A model generated the notes under the pieces. It did not search any database and was not told the origin of the DNA. It saw nothing but the letters and a program-made list of their open reading frames with translations. Both the position numbers and the translations under genes were made by a program. Below, one piece after another: positions 57,817-64,000 of a stretch of 64,000 bases of DNA. How positions within the stretch are numbered: position 1 is the stretch's first letter; each line of letters begins with the position of its first letter. The DNA comes from Actinokineospora xionganensis (GTDB taxonomy: Bacteria; Actinomycetota; Actinomycetes; Mycobacteriales; Pseudonocardiaceae): the NCBI RefSeq assembly GCF_014323725.1, contig NZ_JABVED010000011.1, positions 186,001 through 250,000 of the forward strand, in the 5' to 3' direction.

Positions 57817-59411
57817 CCACACTGCGCTCCTCGGTGGACAGCACGGGCGCCGACTTCCAGGCCAACCGCGAGGCGATGCTGGCCAAGCTCGCCGAACTCG
57901 ACACCGAGCACGCCAAGGCGGTGGCGGGGGGCGGGGAGAAGTACACCGCCCGGCACCACAAGCGCGGCAAGATGCTGGCCCGCGAGCGGGTCGAGATGCT
58001 GCTCGACCCGGACTCCCCGTTCCTCGAACTGTCGCCGCTGGCGGCCTGGGGCTCGGACTTCCCGGTCGGCGCGAGCCTGGTCACCGGCATCGGCGTCGTC
58101 GAGGGCGTCGAGTGCATGATCAACGCCAACGACCCGACGGTCAAAGGCGGCGCGATCAACCCGTGGGGCATGAAGAAGGGCTTCCGCGCCGCCGACATCG
58201 CAGCGCAGAACCGGCTGCCCACGATCAACCTCGTCGAGTCCGGTGGCGCCGATCTCCCGACGCAGAAGGACATCTTCATCCCCGGCGGGCGCACGTTCCG
58301 CGACCTGACCCGGGCCTCGGCCGCGGGCATCCCGACCGTCGCCCTGGTGTTCGGCAACTCGACCGCGGGCGGCGCGTACCTGCCGGGCATGTCCGATTAC
58401 GTCGTCATGGTCAAGGAGCGCGCGAAGGTGTTCCTCGGCGGTCCGCCGCTGGTGAAGATGGCCACCGGTGAGGACTCCGACGACGAATCCCTTGGCGGCG
58501 CGGAGATGCACGCCCGCGTGTCCGGCCTCGCCGACTACCTCGCCGCCGACGAGCAGGACGCGATCCGGCTCGGCAGGCGGATCGTCAAGCGACTCAACTG
58601 GCGCAAGCTCGGCCCGGCCCCGGCCGCAGACTACGCCGAACCCGAGCACGACGCCGAGGACCTGCTGGGCATCGTGCCCACGGACCTCAAGATCCCGTTC
58701 GACCCGCGCGAGGTCATCGCCCGGGTGGTCGACGGCTCCGACTTCGACGAGTTCAAGCCGCTCTACGGCTCCAGCCTGGTCACCGGCTGGGCGCAGGTCC
58801 ACGGCTATCCCGTGGGCATCCTGGCCAACGCGCGTGGTGTGCTGTTCAGCGAGGAAGCGCAGAAGGCGACCCAGTTCATCCAGCTGGCCAACCAGACGAA
58901 CACTCCGCTGCTTTTCCTGCACAACACCACCGGTTACATGGTCGGCAAGGAGTACGAGCAGGGCGGCATGATCAAGCACGGCGCGATGATGGTCAACGCC
59001 GTGTCGAACTCGAAGGTCCCGCACATCTCGCTGCTCATCGGCGCGTCCTACGGCGCCGGGCACTACGGCATGTGCGGCCGCGCCTACGACCCCCGGTTCC
59101 TCTTCGCCTGGCCCAGCGCCAAATCCGCGGTCATGGGCGCCGCGCAGCTCGCGGGCGTGCTCTCGATCGTCATGCGCCAAGGCGCCGAAGCCAAGGGGCA
59201 GATCTACAACGAAGAGCACGACGCGGCCATGCGTGCCATGGTCGAAGGCCAGATCGAGGCGCAGTCGCTGCCGACGTTCCTGTCCGGCATGGTCTACGAC
59301 GACGGCATCATCGACCCCCGGGACACCCGCACGGTGCTCGGTATCTCCCTGTCCGCGATCCACAATGGACCAGTGAAGGGCGCCGACGGTTTCGGCGTCT
59401 TCCGGATGTGA
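57813..59411 (+). CDS. Acyl-CoA carboxylase carboxyltransferase (beta) subunit
   Basis: The 532-residue subunit has ARHHKRGKMLARERVEMLLD, FGNSTAGGAYLPGMSDYVVM, FLGGPPLVKMATGEDSDDES and SYGAGHYGMCGRAYDPRFLF, the two oxyanion regions of the carboxyltransferase. Residues after LGGAEMHARVSGLADYLAAD and the AHYGMCGR-like segment resemble methylcrotonyl- and geranyl-CoA carboxylase beta subunits. It pairs with the biotin-carrying subunit encoded next. Its TGA overlaps the alpha-subunit start. Confidence 0.88.
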   Translation: MTTLRSSVDSTGADFQANREAMLAKLAELDTEHAKAVAGGGEKYTARHHKRGKMLARERVEMLLDPDSPFLELSPLAAWGSDFPVGASLVTGIGVVEGVECMINANDPTVKGGAINPWGMKKGFRAADIAAQNRLPTINLVESGGADLPTQKDIFIPGGRTFRDLTRASAAGIPTVALVFGNSTAGGAYLPGMSDYVVMVKERAKVFLGGPPLVKMATGEDSDDESLGGAEMHARVSGLADYLAADEQDAIRLGRRIVKRLNWRKLGPAPAADYAEPEHDAEDLLGIVPTDLKIPFDPREVIARVVDGSDFDEFKPLYGSSLVTGWAQVHGYPVGILANARGVLFSEEAQKATQFIQLANQTNTPLLFLHNTTGYMVGKEYEQGGMIKHGAMMVNAVSNSKVPHISLLIGASYGAGHYGMCGRAYDPRFLFAWPSAKSAVMGAAQLAGVLSIVMRQGAEAKGQIYNEEHDAAMRAMVEGQIEAQSLPTFLSGMVYDDGIIDPRDTRTVLGISLSAIHNGPVKGADGFGVFRM

Positions 59412-61369
59412 GCGCCCACATGATCACCTCAGTTCTCGTGGCCAACCGTGGGGAGATCGCGCGGCGGGTCTTCCGCACCGCCGGCGACCTCGGCATCGCG
59501 ACTGTCGCGGTGTACTCCGACGCGGACGCCGACTCCCCGCATGTCGCCGACGCCGACACCGCGGTCCGGCTGCCGGGCAACACGCCCGCCGAGACCTACC
59601 TGCGCGGCGACCTGGTCATCCAGGCCGCGCGGGACGCCGGGGCGGACGCCATCCACCCCGGATACGGTTTCCTGTCGGAGAACGCCGAGTTCGCCCGCGC
59701 GGTCATCGACGCCGGGCTGGTCTGGGTCGGCCCGCCGGTCGAGGCGATCGAGCGGATGGGCTCCAAGATCGAATCCAAGGAGCTGATGGCTGCCGCGGGT
59801 GTGCCCGTGCTGTCCAATATGGACCCGGACGCGGTGACCGATTTTCCGGTGCTGGTCAAGGCCTCGGCTGGTGGTGGCGGTCGCGGGATGCGGATCGTGC
59901 GGTCCCAGGCCGAGCTGGCCGGGGCGGTCGAGGGGGCGCGGTCGGAGGCCGGGTCGGCGTTCGGCGACTCGACGGTGTTCATCGAGCCGTACCTGGAGAC
60001 CGGCAGGCACATCGAGGTCCAGGTGATGGCCGACCGGCACGGGACGGTGTGGGCGGTGGGGGAGCGCGAGTGCTCCATCCAGCGCCGCCACCAGAAGGTC
60101 ATCGAGGAAGCGCCGTCGCCGCTGGTCGAGCGCACGGAGGGCATGCGGGAGCGGCTGTTCGACGCCGCGCGCAAGGCCGCCGCCGCGATCGGCTACGAGG
60201 GCGCGGGCACGGTCGAGTTCCTGGCCGACGAGTCCGGCCGGTTCTTCTTCCTGGAGATGAACACCCGGCTGCAGGTCGAGCACCCGGTCACCGAGTGCGT
60301 CACCGGGCTCGACCTCGTCGCGCTGCAGCTGTCCATCGCCGAAGGTGCTCCGCTGGCCGCCGAGCCGCCGGTCAGCCGGGGGCACGCCATCGAGGTCCGG
60401 CTCTACGCCGAGGACCCGGCGGCGAACTGGCTGCCGCAAAGCGGAGCACTGCACCGATTCGAGATCAATGCTCTCGCTTCGTTCGCCAACCCGGCCGGCG
60501 CGGGCATCCGCGTCGACTCCGGTGTGGTCAGCGGTTCGCTGGTCGGGGTGCATTACGACCCCATGCTGGCCAAGGTCATCTCGTGGGCGCCTGATCGCAC
60601 CAGCGCCGCCCGCTCACTTGCCGGAGCACTGCTCCGGGCGCGGGTCCACGGGGTTCGGACCAATCGGGACCTGCTGGTGCGGGTGCTGCGGCACCCGGCG
60701 TTCCTGGCGGGCGACACCGACACCGCGTTCTTCGACCGGCACGGCCTGGACACGCTCGCCGCGCCCATCGCCGACAAGGACGCCGAGTCGCTGTCCGCGC
60801 TGGCCGCCGCGATCGCCGACACCGAGGCCAACCGGGCGGCGGCGAAGGTGCAGGGGCGGATTCCGGCCGGGTGGCGCAACGTCGTGTCGCAGCCGCAGAT
60901 CAAGCGGTTCGAGTCGGCTTCGGGCGAGCACGAGGTGCGCTACCGGATCACCCGGGACGGGCTTTCCGGCGTCGAGGGGGTTCGGCTGCTCGCTTCCTCG
61001 CCGACGCGGGTCGAGTTGGACGTCGCGGGCGTGCGGCGGGTGTTCGAAGTCGCCCGCTATCCCGGTATCGCTTGTGTGGACTCGACTTTCGGGTCGGTCA
61101 CGCTGACCGTGCCGCCGCGGTTCGCCGACCCGGCCGACCATGTCGCGCCGGGCTCGTTGCTCGCGCCGATGCCCGGGACCGTGATCCGGGTGGCCGCCGA
61201 GGCGGGCCAGCGGGTCGACGCCGGGCAGCCGCTGCTGTGGCTTGAGGCGATGAAGATGGAACACCGGATCGACGCACCCGTCACCGGTGTGGTCAGCGAA
61301 CTCACCGTGTCCCCAGGAGACCAGGTCGACGTCGGCCGGGTCCTCGCCGTAGTCGTGGAGGAATCATGA
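59408..61369 (+). CDS. Acyl-CoA carboxylase biotin carboxylase / carrier (alpha) subunit
   Basis: The 653-residue subunit has a biotin carboxylase half (VLVANRGEIARRVFRTAGDL, HPGYGFLSENAEFARAVIDA, KASAGGGGRGMRIVRSQAEL, EMNTRLQVEHPVTECVTGLD) and a C-terminal carrier domain with the biotinylated lysine in LEAMKMEHRIDAPVTG. A middle domain of about 130 residues links them. The GTG at 59408 overlaps the beta-subunit TGA, as elsewhere in this operon; ATG 59420 is an alternative. Substrate probably a branched or terpenoid enoyl-CoA. Confidence 0.9.
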   Translation: MSAHMITSVLVANRGEIARRVFRTAGDLGIATVAVYSDADADSPHVADADTAVRLPGNTPAETYLRGDLVIQAARDAGADAIHPGYGFLSENAEFARAVIDAGLVWVGPPVEAIERMGSKIESKELMAAAGVPVLSNMDPDAVTDFPVLVKASAGGGGRGMRIVRSQAELAGAVEGARSEAGSAFGDSTVFIEPYLETGRHIEVQVMADRHGTVWAVGERECSIQRRHQKVIEEAPSPLVERTEGMRERLFDAARKAAAAIGYEGAGTVEFLADESGRFFFLEMNTRLQVEHPVTECVTGLDLVALQLSIAEGAPLAAEPPVSRGHAIEVRLYAEDPAANWLPQSGALHRFEINALASFANPAGAGIRVDSGVVSGSLVGVHYDPMLAKVISWAPDRTSAARSLAGALLRARVHGVRTNRDLLVRVLRHPAFLAGDTDTAFFDRHGLDTLAAPIADKDAESLSALAAAIADTEANRAAAKVQGRIPAGWRNVVSQPQIKRFESASGEHEVRYRITRDGLSGVEGVRLLASSPTRVELDVAGVRRVFEVARYPGIACVDSTFGSVTLTVPPRFADPADHVAPGSLLAPMPGTVIRVAAEAGQRVDAGQPLLWLEAMKMEHRIDAPVTGVVSELTVSPGDQVDVGRVLAVVVEES

Positions 61370-62523
61370 GCTTCACCGAGTCCGAGGAACGCCAGGCGCT
61401 GCGGGCGGCCGTCGGCGAACTGGGCCGCAAGTACGGCCACGATTACCTGGTCAAGCAGGCCAGGTCCGGCGGGCACACCACCGAGTTGTGGAACGAGGCG
61501 GGCAAGCTCGGCTACCTCGGCGTCAACGTGCCGGAGGAGTTCGGCGGCGGCGGTGGCGGCATCGGCGACCTGGCCGCGGTGTGCGAGGAGTTGGGCGCGA
61601 CCGGCACCGGACTGCTGCAGATGGTCGTGTCCCCGGCGATCTGCGCGACGATCATCGCGCGGTTCGGGACGGACGAGCAGAAGCAGCGCTACCTGCCGGG
61701 CTTCGCCGACGGGTCGCTGCGCATGGCGTTCGCGATCACCGAGCCTGACGCGGGGTCCAACGCGCACAAGCTGACCACCACCGCCCGGCGTGACGGCGAC
61801 GGCTGGATTCTCAGCGGGCGCAAGGTGTTCATCTCCTGCGTCGACGAGTCGCAGTCGGTGCTGGTCGTGGGTCGCACGGAGGACGCGAAGACCGGCAAGC
61901 TCAAGCCCGCGCTGTTCGTCGTCCCGACCGACGCCGCCGGGTTCGAGTTCACGAAGATCCCGATGGACATCGTGTCGCCGGACTACCAGTTCGCCCTGTT
62001 CCTCGACGACGTCCGGCTCCCCGGCGACGCGCTGATCGGCTCCGAGGACGCGGCGCTGATGCAGCTGTTCGCCGGGCTGAACCCGGAGCGGATCATGGCT
62101 TCGGCGTTCGCCGTGGGTATGGGCCGCTTCGCGCTGGAGAAGGCCGTCGAGTACGCGAAGACCCGCACGGTGTGGAAGGAGCCGATCGGCGCGCACCAGG
62201 CCGTCGCGCATCCGCTGGCGCAGGCCAAGATCGAGCTGGAACTGGCCAAGCTGATGATGCAGAAAGCCGCCGCGCTGTACGACGGCGGCGACGACATGGC
62301 CGCGGGCGAGGCGGCGAACATGGCGAAGTACGCCGCCGGGGAGGCCGTGATCAAGGCGGTGGACGCGGCTGTGCAGACCCATGGCGGCAACGGTTTGGCC
62401 AGCGAGTACGGTCTCGGCGCACTCATCGGCGCGTCCCGGCTGACCCGGATCGCGCCGGTGAGCCGTGAGATGATCCTGAACTTCGTGGCGCAGTTCTCCC
62501 TTGGGCTGCCGAAGTCGTACTAA
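61366..62523 (+). CDS. Acyl-CoA dehydrogenase, second copy
   Basis: The 385-residue protein has GYLGVNVPEEFGGGGGGIGD, MAFAITEPDAGSNAHKLTTT, GWILSGRKVFISCVDESQSV and VQTHGGNGLASEYGLGALIG with SRLTRIAPVSREMI at the end. It differs clearly from the first copy (it has the QTHGGNG spelling), so the two probably act on different intermediates. ATG overlaps the alpha-subunit TGA. It is followed by a TetR gene after 9 bases. Confidence 0.88.
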   Translation: MSFTESEERQALRAAVGELGRKYGHDYLVKQARSGGHTTELWNEAGKLGYLGVNVPEEFGGGGGGIGDLAAVCEELGATGTGLLQMVVSPAICATIIARFGTDEQKQRYLPGFADGSLRMAFAITEPDAGSNAHKLTTTARRDGDGWILSGRKVFISCVDESQSVLVVGRTEDAKTGKLKPALFVVPTDAAGFEFTKIPMDIVSPDYQFALFLDDVRLPGDALIGSEDAALMQLFAGLNPERIMASAFAVGMGRFALEKAVEYAKTRTVWKEPIGAHQAVAHPLAQAKIELELAKLMMQKAAALYDGGDDMAAGEAANMAKYAAGEAVIKAVDAAVQTHGGNGLASEYGLGALIGASRLTRIAPVSREMILNFVAQFSLGLPKSY

Positions 62524-62532
62524 GGATGTGAC

Positions 62533-63135
62533 GTGAGCACCGAGGCAGTCAGGCAGCCGCAGCAGGACCGCAGCCGGGCCACCCGGCAGCGGCTGCTGGC
62601 GGCGGCCATCGACTGCCTCGCCGAACTCGGGTGGACCGGCAGCACGGTGTCGGTCGTCGCCGAACGGGCCGGGGTGTCGCGCGGGGCGGCGCAGCACCAC
62701 TTCCCGACCCGGGAGGACCTGGTCACCGCGGCCATCGAGTACGTCGCCGAAGAGCGGTTGGCGCACCTGCGGCAGGGCTTGCCGGACCTGCCGCCGGGGC
62801 GCGACCGGACCGAGTTCGTCGTCGACACGATCGGCGAGATGTACGCGAGCAAGCTGTTCTCGGCGGCCCTGCAACTGTGGGTGGCGGCTTCTTCGGATGC
62901 GCAGTTGCGGGAGAAGGTCGTGCCGCTGGAAGCGCGGGTGGGTCGGGAGGCGCACCGGATGACGGTCGAGGCGCTTGGGGCGGACGAGTCCCGCCCCGGG
63001 GTTCGGGAAGCGGTGCAGGCGACCCTGGACCTGGCCCGCGGCCTGGGCCTGGCAAACCTCCTCACCGACGACGCCAAGCGCCGGTCACGGGTGCTGCGCC
63101 AGTGGGCGATGACCCTGGACGCCGCTCTGTCCTGA
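62533..63135 (+). CDS. TetR-family regulator of the acyl-CoA operon
   Basis: The 200-residue protein has the helix-turn-helix RATRQRLLAAAIDCLAELGW, GSTVSVVAERAGVSRGAAQH, HFPTREDLVTAAIEYVAEER and an inducer domain with FVVDTIGEMYASKLFSAALQ. The last gene of the operon on the same strand, it probably represses the whole unit through the palindrome at 54182. An acyl-CoA or terpenoid-CoA is a plausible inducer. Confidence 0.88.
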   Translation: MSTEAVRQPQQDRSRATRQRLLAAAIDCLAELGWTGSTVSVVAERAGVSRGAAQHHFPTREDLVTAAIEYVAEERLAHLRQGLPDLPPGRDRTEFVVDTIGEMYASKLFSAALQLWVAASSDAQLREKVVPLEARVGREAHRMTVEALGADESRPGVREAVQATLDLARGLGLANLLTDDAKRRSRVLRQWAMTLDAALS

Positions 63136-63137
63136 TC

Positions 63138-63491
63138 TCACCAGATCCAGAACCCGCCCCCGTCGGGAACGATGAGGTGGGCCGCTTCGGGACCGGGGTA
63201 GGAGGAGTCGTCGTCCAACGGGATCGCGAAGCGGTGCTCACGGGAGTCCACGGCCAGGTACCGGTCCGGGACGAGTTCGTAGCTGTCGATCGTCAAGCCG
63301 ATGTAGTAGCGCATGACGACCGGGGACTGCCCTTCGGGGAAACGCCACGCCCGGCAGCCGTACAGGCCCCACGGGTTGGCGAGCGCGCGGAGAACCGGGC
63401 CGTCGAAATGCGGTTCGACGTGGTCGCGCACGAAGCACACGGCGCTGATCTCGCGGTCGACCAGGAGCTCTAGCGGATCGTCGACAGGCAC
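63138..63491 (-). CDS. Conserved protein of unknown function
   Basis: The 117-residue frame reads VDDPLELLVDREISAVCFVR, HFDGPVLRALANPWGLYGCR, AWRFPEGQSPVVMRYYIGLT and SREHRFAIPLDDDSSYPGPE, ending PDGGGFWIW. It has strong coding composition and no membrane segment. It begins at a GTG and is convergent with the TetR gene, 2 bases apart. I do not recognise the family. Confidence 0.65.
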   Translation of the reverse strand: MPVDDPLELLVDREISAVCFVRDHVEPHFDGPVLRALANPWGLYGCRAWRFPEGQSPVVMRYYIGLTIDSYELVPDRYLAVDSREHRFAIPLDDDSSYPGPEAAHLIVPDGGGFWIW

Positions 63492-63524
63492 GCGGCCATG
63501 GTGTCATGTGGCTACTGTGTGGTT

Positions 63525-63929
63525 ATGCCACTCGGTCACCTGGGCCTGAATGTCGCGTCCCTCGCCAGGGCGAAGGCCTTTTACGACGTCGTCATGCCGA
63601 TGGTGGACTTCGAGCCGTTCTTCAGCACGGAGACCGAGTTCTCCTACCGGCCGGTCGACGGGAAGGTCGGCACCTGGCTGTTCTTCTACGGCGCACTTGA
63701 GGAAGGCGCGTACTCGCGGCACAAGCCGGGCCTGCAGCACCTCGCGTTCATTGTGCGCACCAGGGCGGTGGTGCAGGAGGTGTTCGACGCGGCCCTGCGG
63801 CTGGGTGCGGTGGCTGTGCACGAGCCGACGGAATTCCCCGAATACCACTAGGGCTATTACGCGGCTTTCGTCCAGGACCCGGAAGGTTTCATGGTGGAGT
63901 TCGTCTGCCACCGCGAGGACCCGCAATAG
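63525..63929 (+). pseudogene. VOC-family gene interrupted by an in-frame TAG
   Basis: The frame starts MPLGHLGLNVASLARAKAFY and shows a VOC fold (VMPMVDFEPFFSTETEFSYR, GKVGTWLFFYGALEEGAYSR, GLQHLAFIVRTRAVVQEVFD). After 108 residues it stops at TAG (63849-63851) in HEPTEFPEYH, and the same frame continues with GYYAAFVQDPEGFMVEFVCH and ends at TAG 63927-63929. The second part supplies the last strand and metal glutamate of the fold, so a single nonsense change has split a 134-codon gene. Readthrough is possible but unusual in actinomycetes. Confidence 0.7.
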
Positions 63930-63930
63930 T

Positions 63931-64000
63931 TCAGCGAACGTCGTTGGTGGATTCGGCTGGGTGCTTGATCTGCTCGCGGAGGATGTCGCCGTGGCCGGCG
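63931..64000 (-). CDS. C-terminal end of a DinB/DUF664-like protein
   Basis: The minus strand reads AGHGDILREQIKHPAESTND before a TGA at 63931-63933. The AGHGDILREQI motif is typical of the last helix of DinB/DUF664 proteins, probable thiol (mycothiol) transferases in actinomycetes. The rest lies beyond the window. The call rests on about 23 residues. Confidence 0.5.
   Translation of the reverse strand, partial: AGHGDILREQIKHPAESTNDVR

Overview
The window is very GC-rich DNA with dense genes on both strands, many GTG starts and extensive stop/start (NTGA) overlaps. Several gene types point to a high-GC actinomycete of the Pseudonocardiaceae type: F420-dependent luciferase-like oxidoreductases, a DUF397 / helix-turn-helix (Scr1-type) pair, an Asp23 operon, LigC, an actinobacterial zapE and TTGTCCACA-type DnaA boxes. 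The genus cannot be fixed from the sequence. No rRNA, tRNA, CRISPR array, integrase or large biosynthetic cluster was seen, so this looks like a chromosomal mix of core and accessory genes.

Layout. 0-16 kb is mostly housekeeping: a DUF6319-like protein, a lipoprotein alpha/beta hydrolase that has lost its nucleophile serine, an EamA exporter, DNA ligase LigC, a six-gene translationally coupled Asp23/AmaP envelope operon, a RibD-like reductase, zapE, a PAP2 phosphatase, an ABC-F protein, a secreted metalloprotease, rocD and ppk2. 16-17 kb holds two gene relics. 16.7-30.1 kb is a pyrimidine/hydantoin catabolic region. NCS1 permease, beta-ureidopropionase, dihydropyrimidinase and an F420-type oxidoreductase run leftward. 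A PucR regulator and adenosine deaminase lie behind them. A class III aminotransferase and methylmalonate-semialdehyde dehydrogenase run rightward. Together they could carry dihydropyrimidines through beta-alanine and malonate semialdehyde to acetyl-CoA. A TPM-domain gene and a decayed TnpB relic with its right-end hairpin separate the two halves.

30-47 kb is accessory: an HtrA-like protease, two ArsR/SRPBCC modules with clear operators, a cluster of frameshifted genes (31.9-32.9 kb and 39.5-40.4 kb), an EcsC-like protein, a Phd/RelE-type toxin-antitoxin pair, a TetR/VOC pair, an S9 dipeptidyl peptidase, an atypical SDR, a Scr1/DUF397 pair, an F420 oxidoreductase with a glutamine-synthetase-like partner, and a subtilisin.

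47.4-54.0 kb is the most unusual locus. It is one coupled operon encoding a Lipoprotein_15 secreted-repeat lipoprotein, a DUF4142 membrane protein, a DUF1996 secreted protein, a bis-histidine cytochrome b-like membrane protein, a 3Fe-4S ferredoxin, a FAD ferredoxin reductase, an ECF sigma factor and its zinc-type anti-sigma factor, followed by a tandem-repeat Lipoprotein_15. Both lipoprotein genes are preceded by the same AACC-N16-CGTA motif, which suggests that the sigma factor controls its own operon. I read it as a candidate trans-membrane electron-export system.

54.2-63.1 kb is a seven-gene coupled acyl-CoA carboxylase / AtuA-type catabolic operon. It opens with a 10-bp-arm palindrome and closes with a TetR gene. 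The window ends with an uncharacterised gene, a VOC gene broken by one in-frame TAG, and the 3' end of a DinB-like gene.
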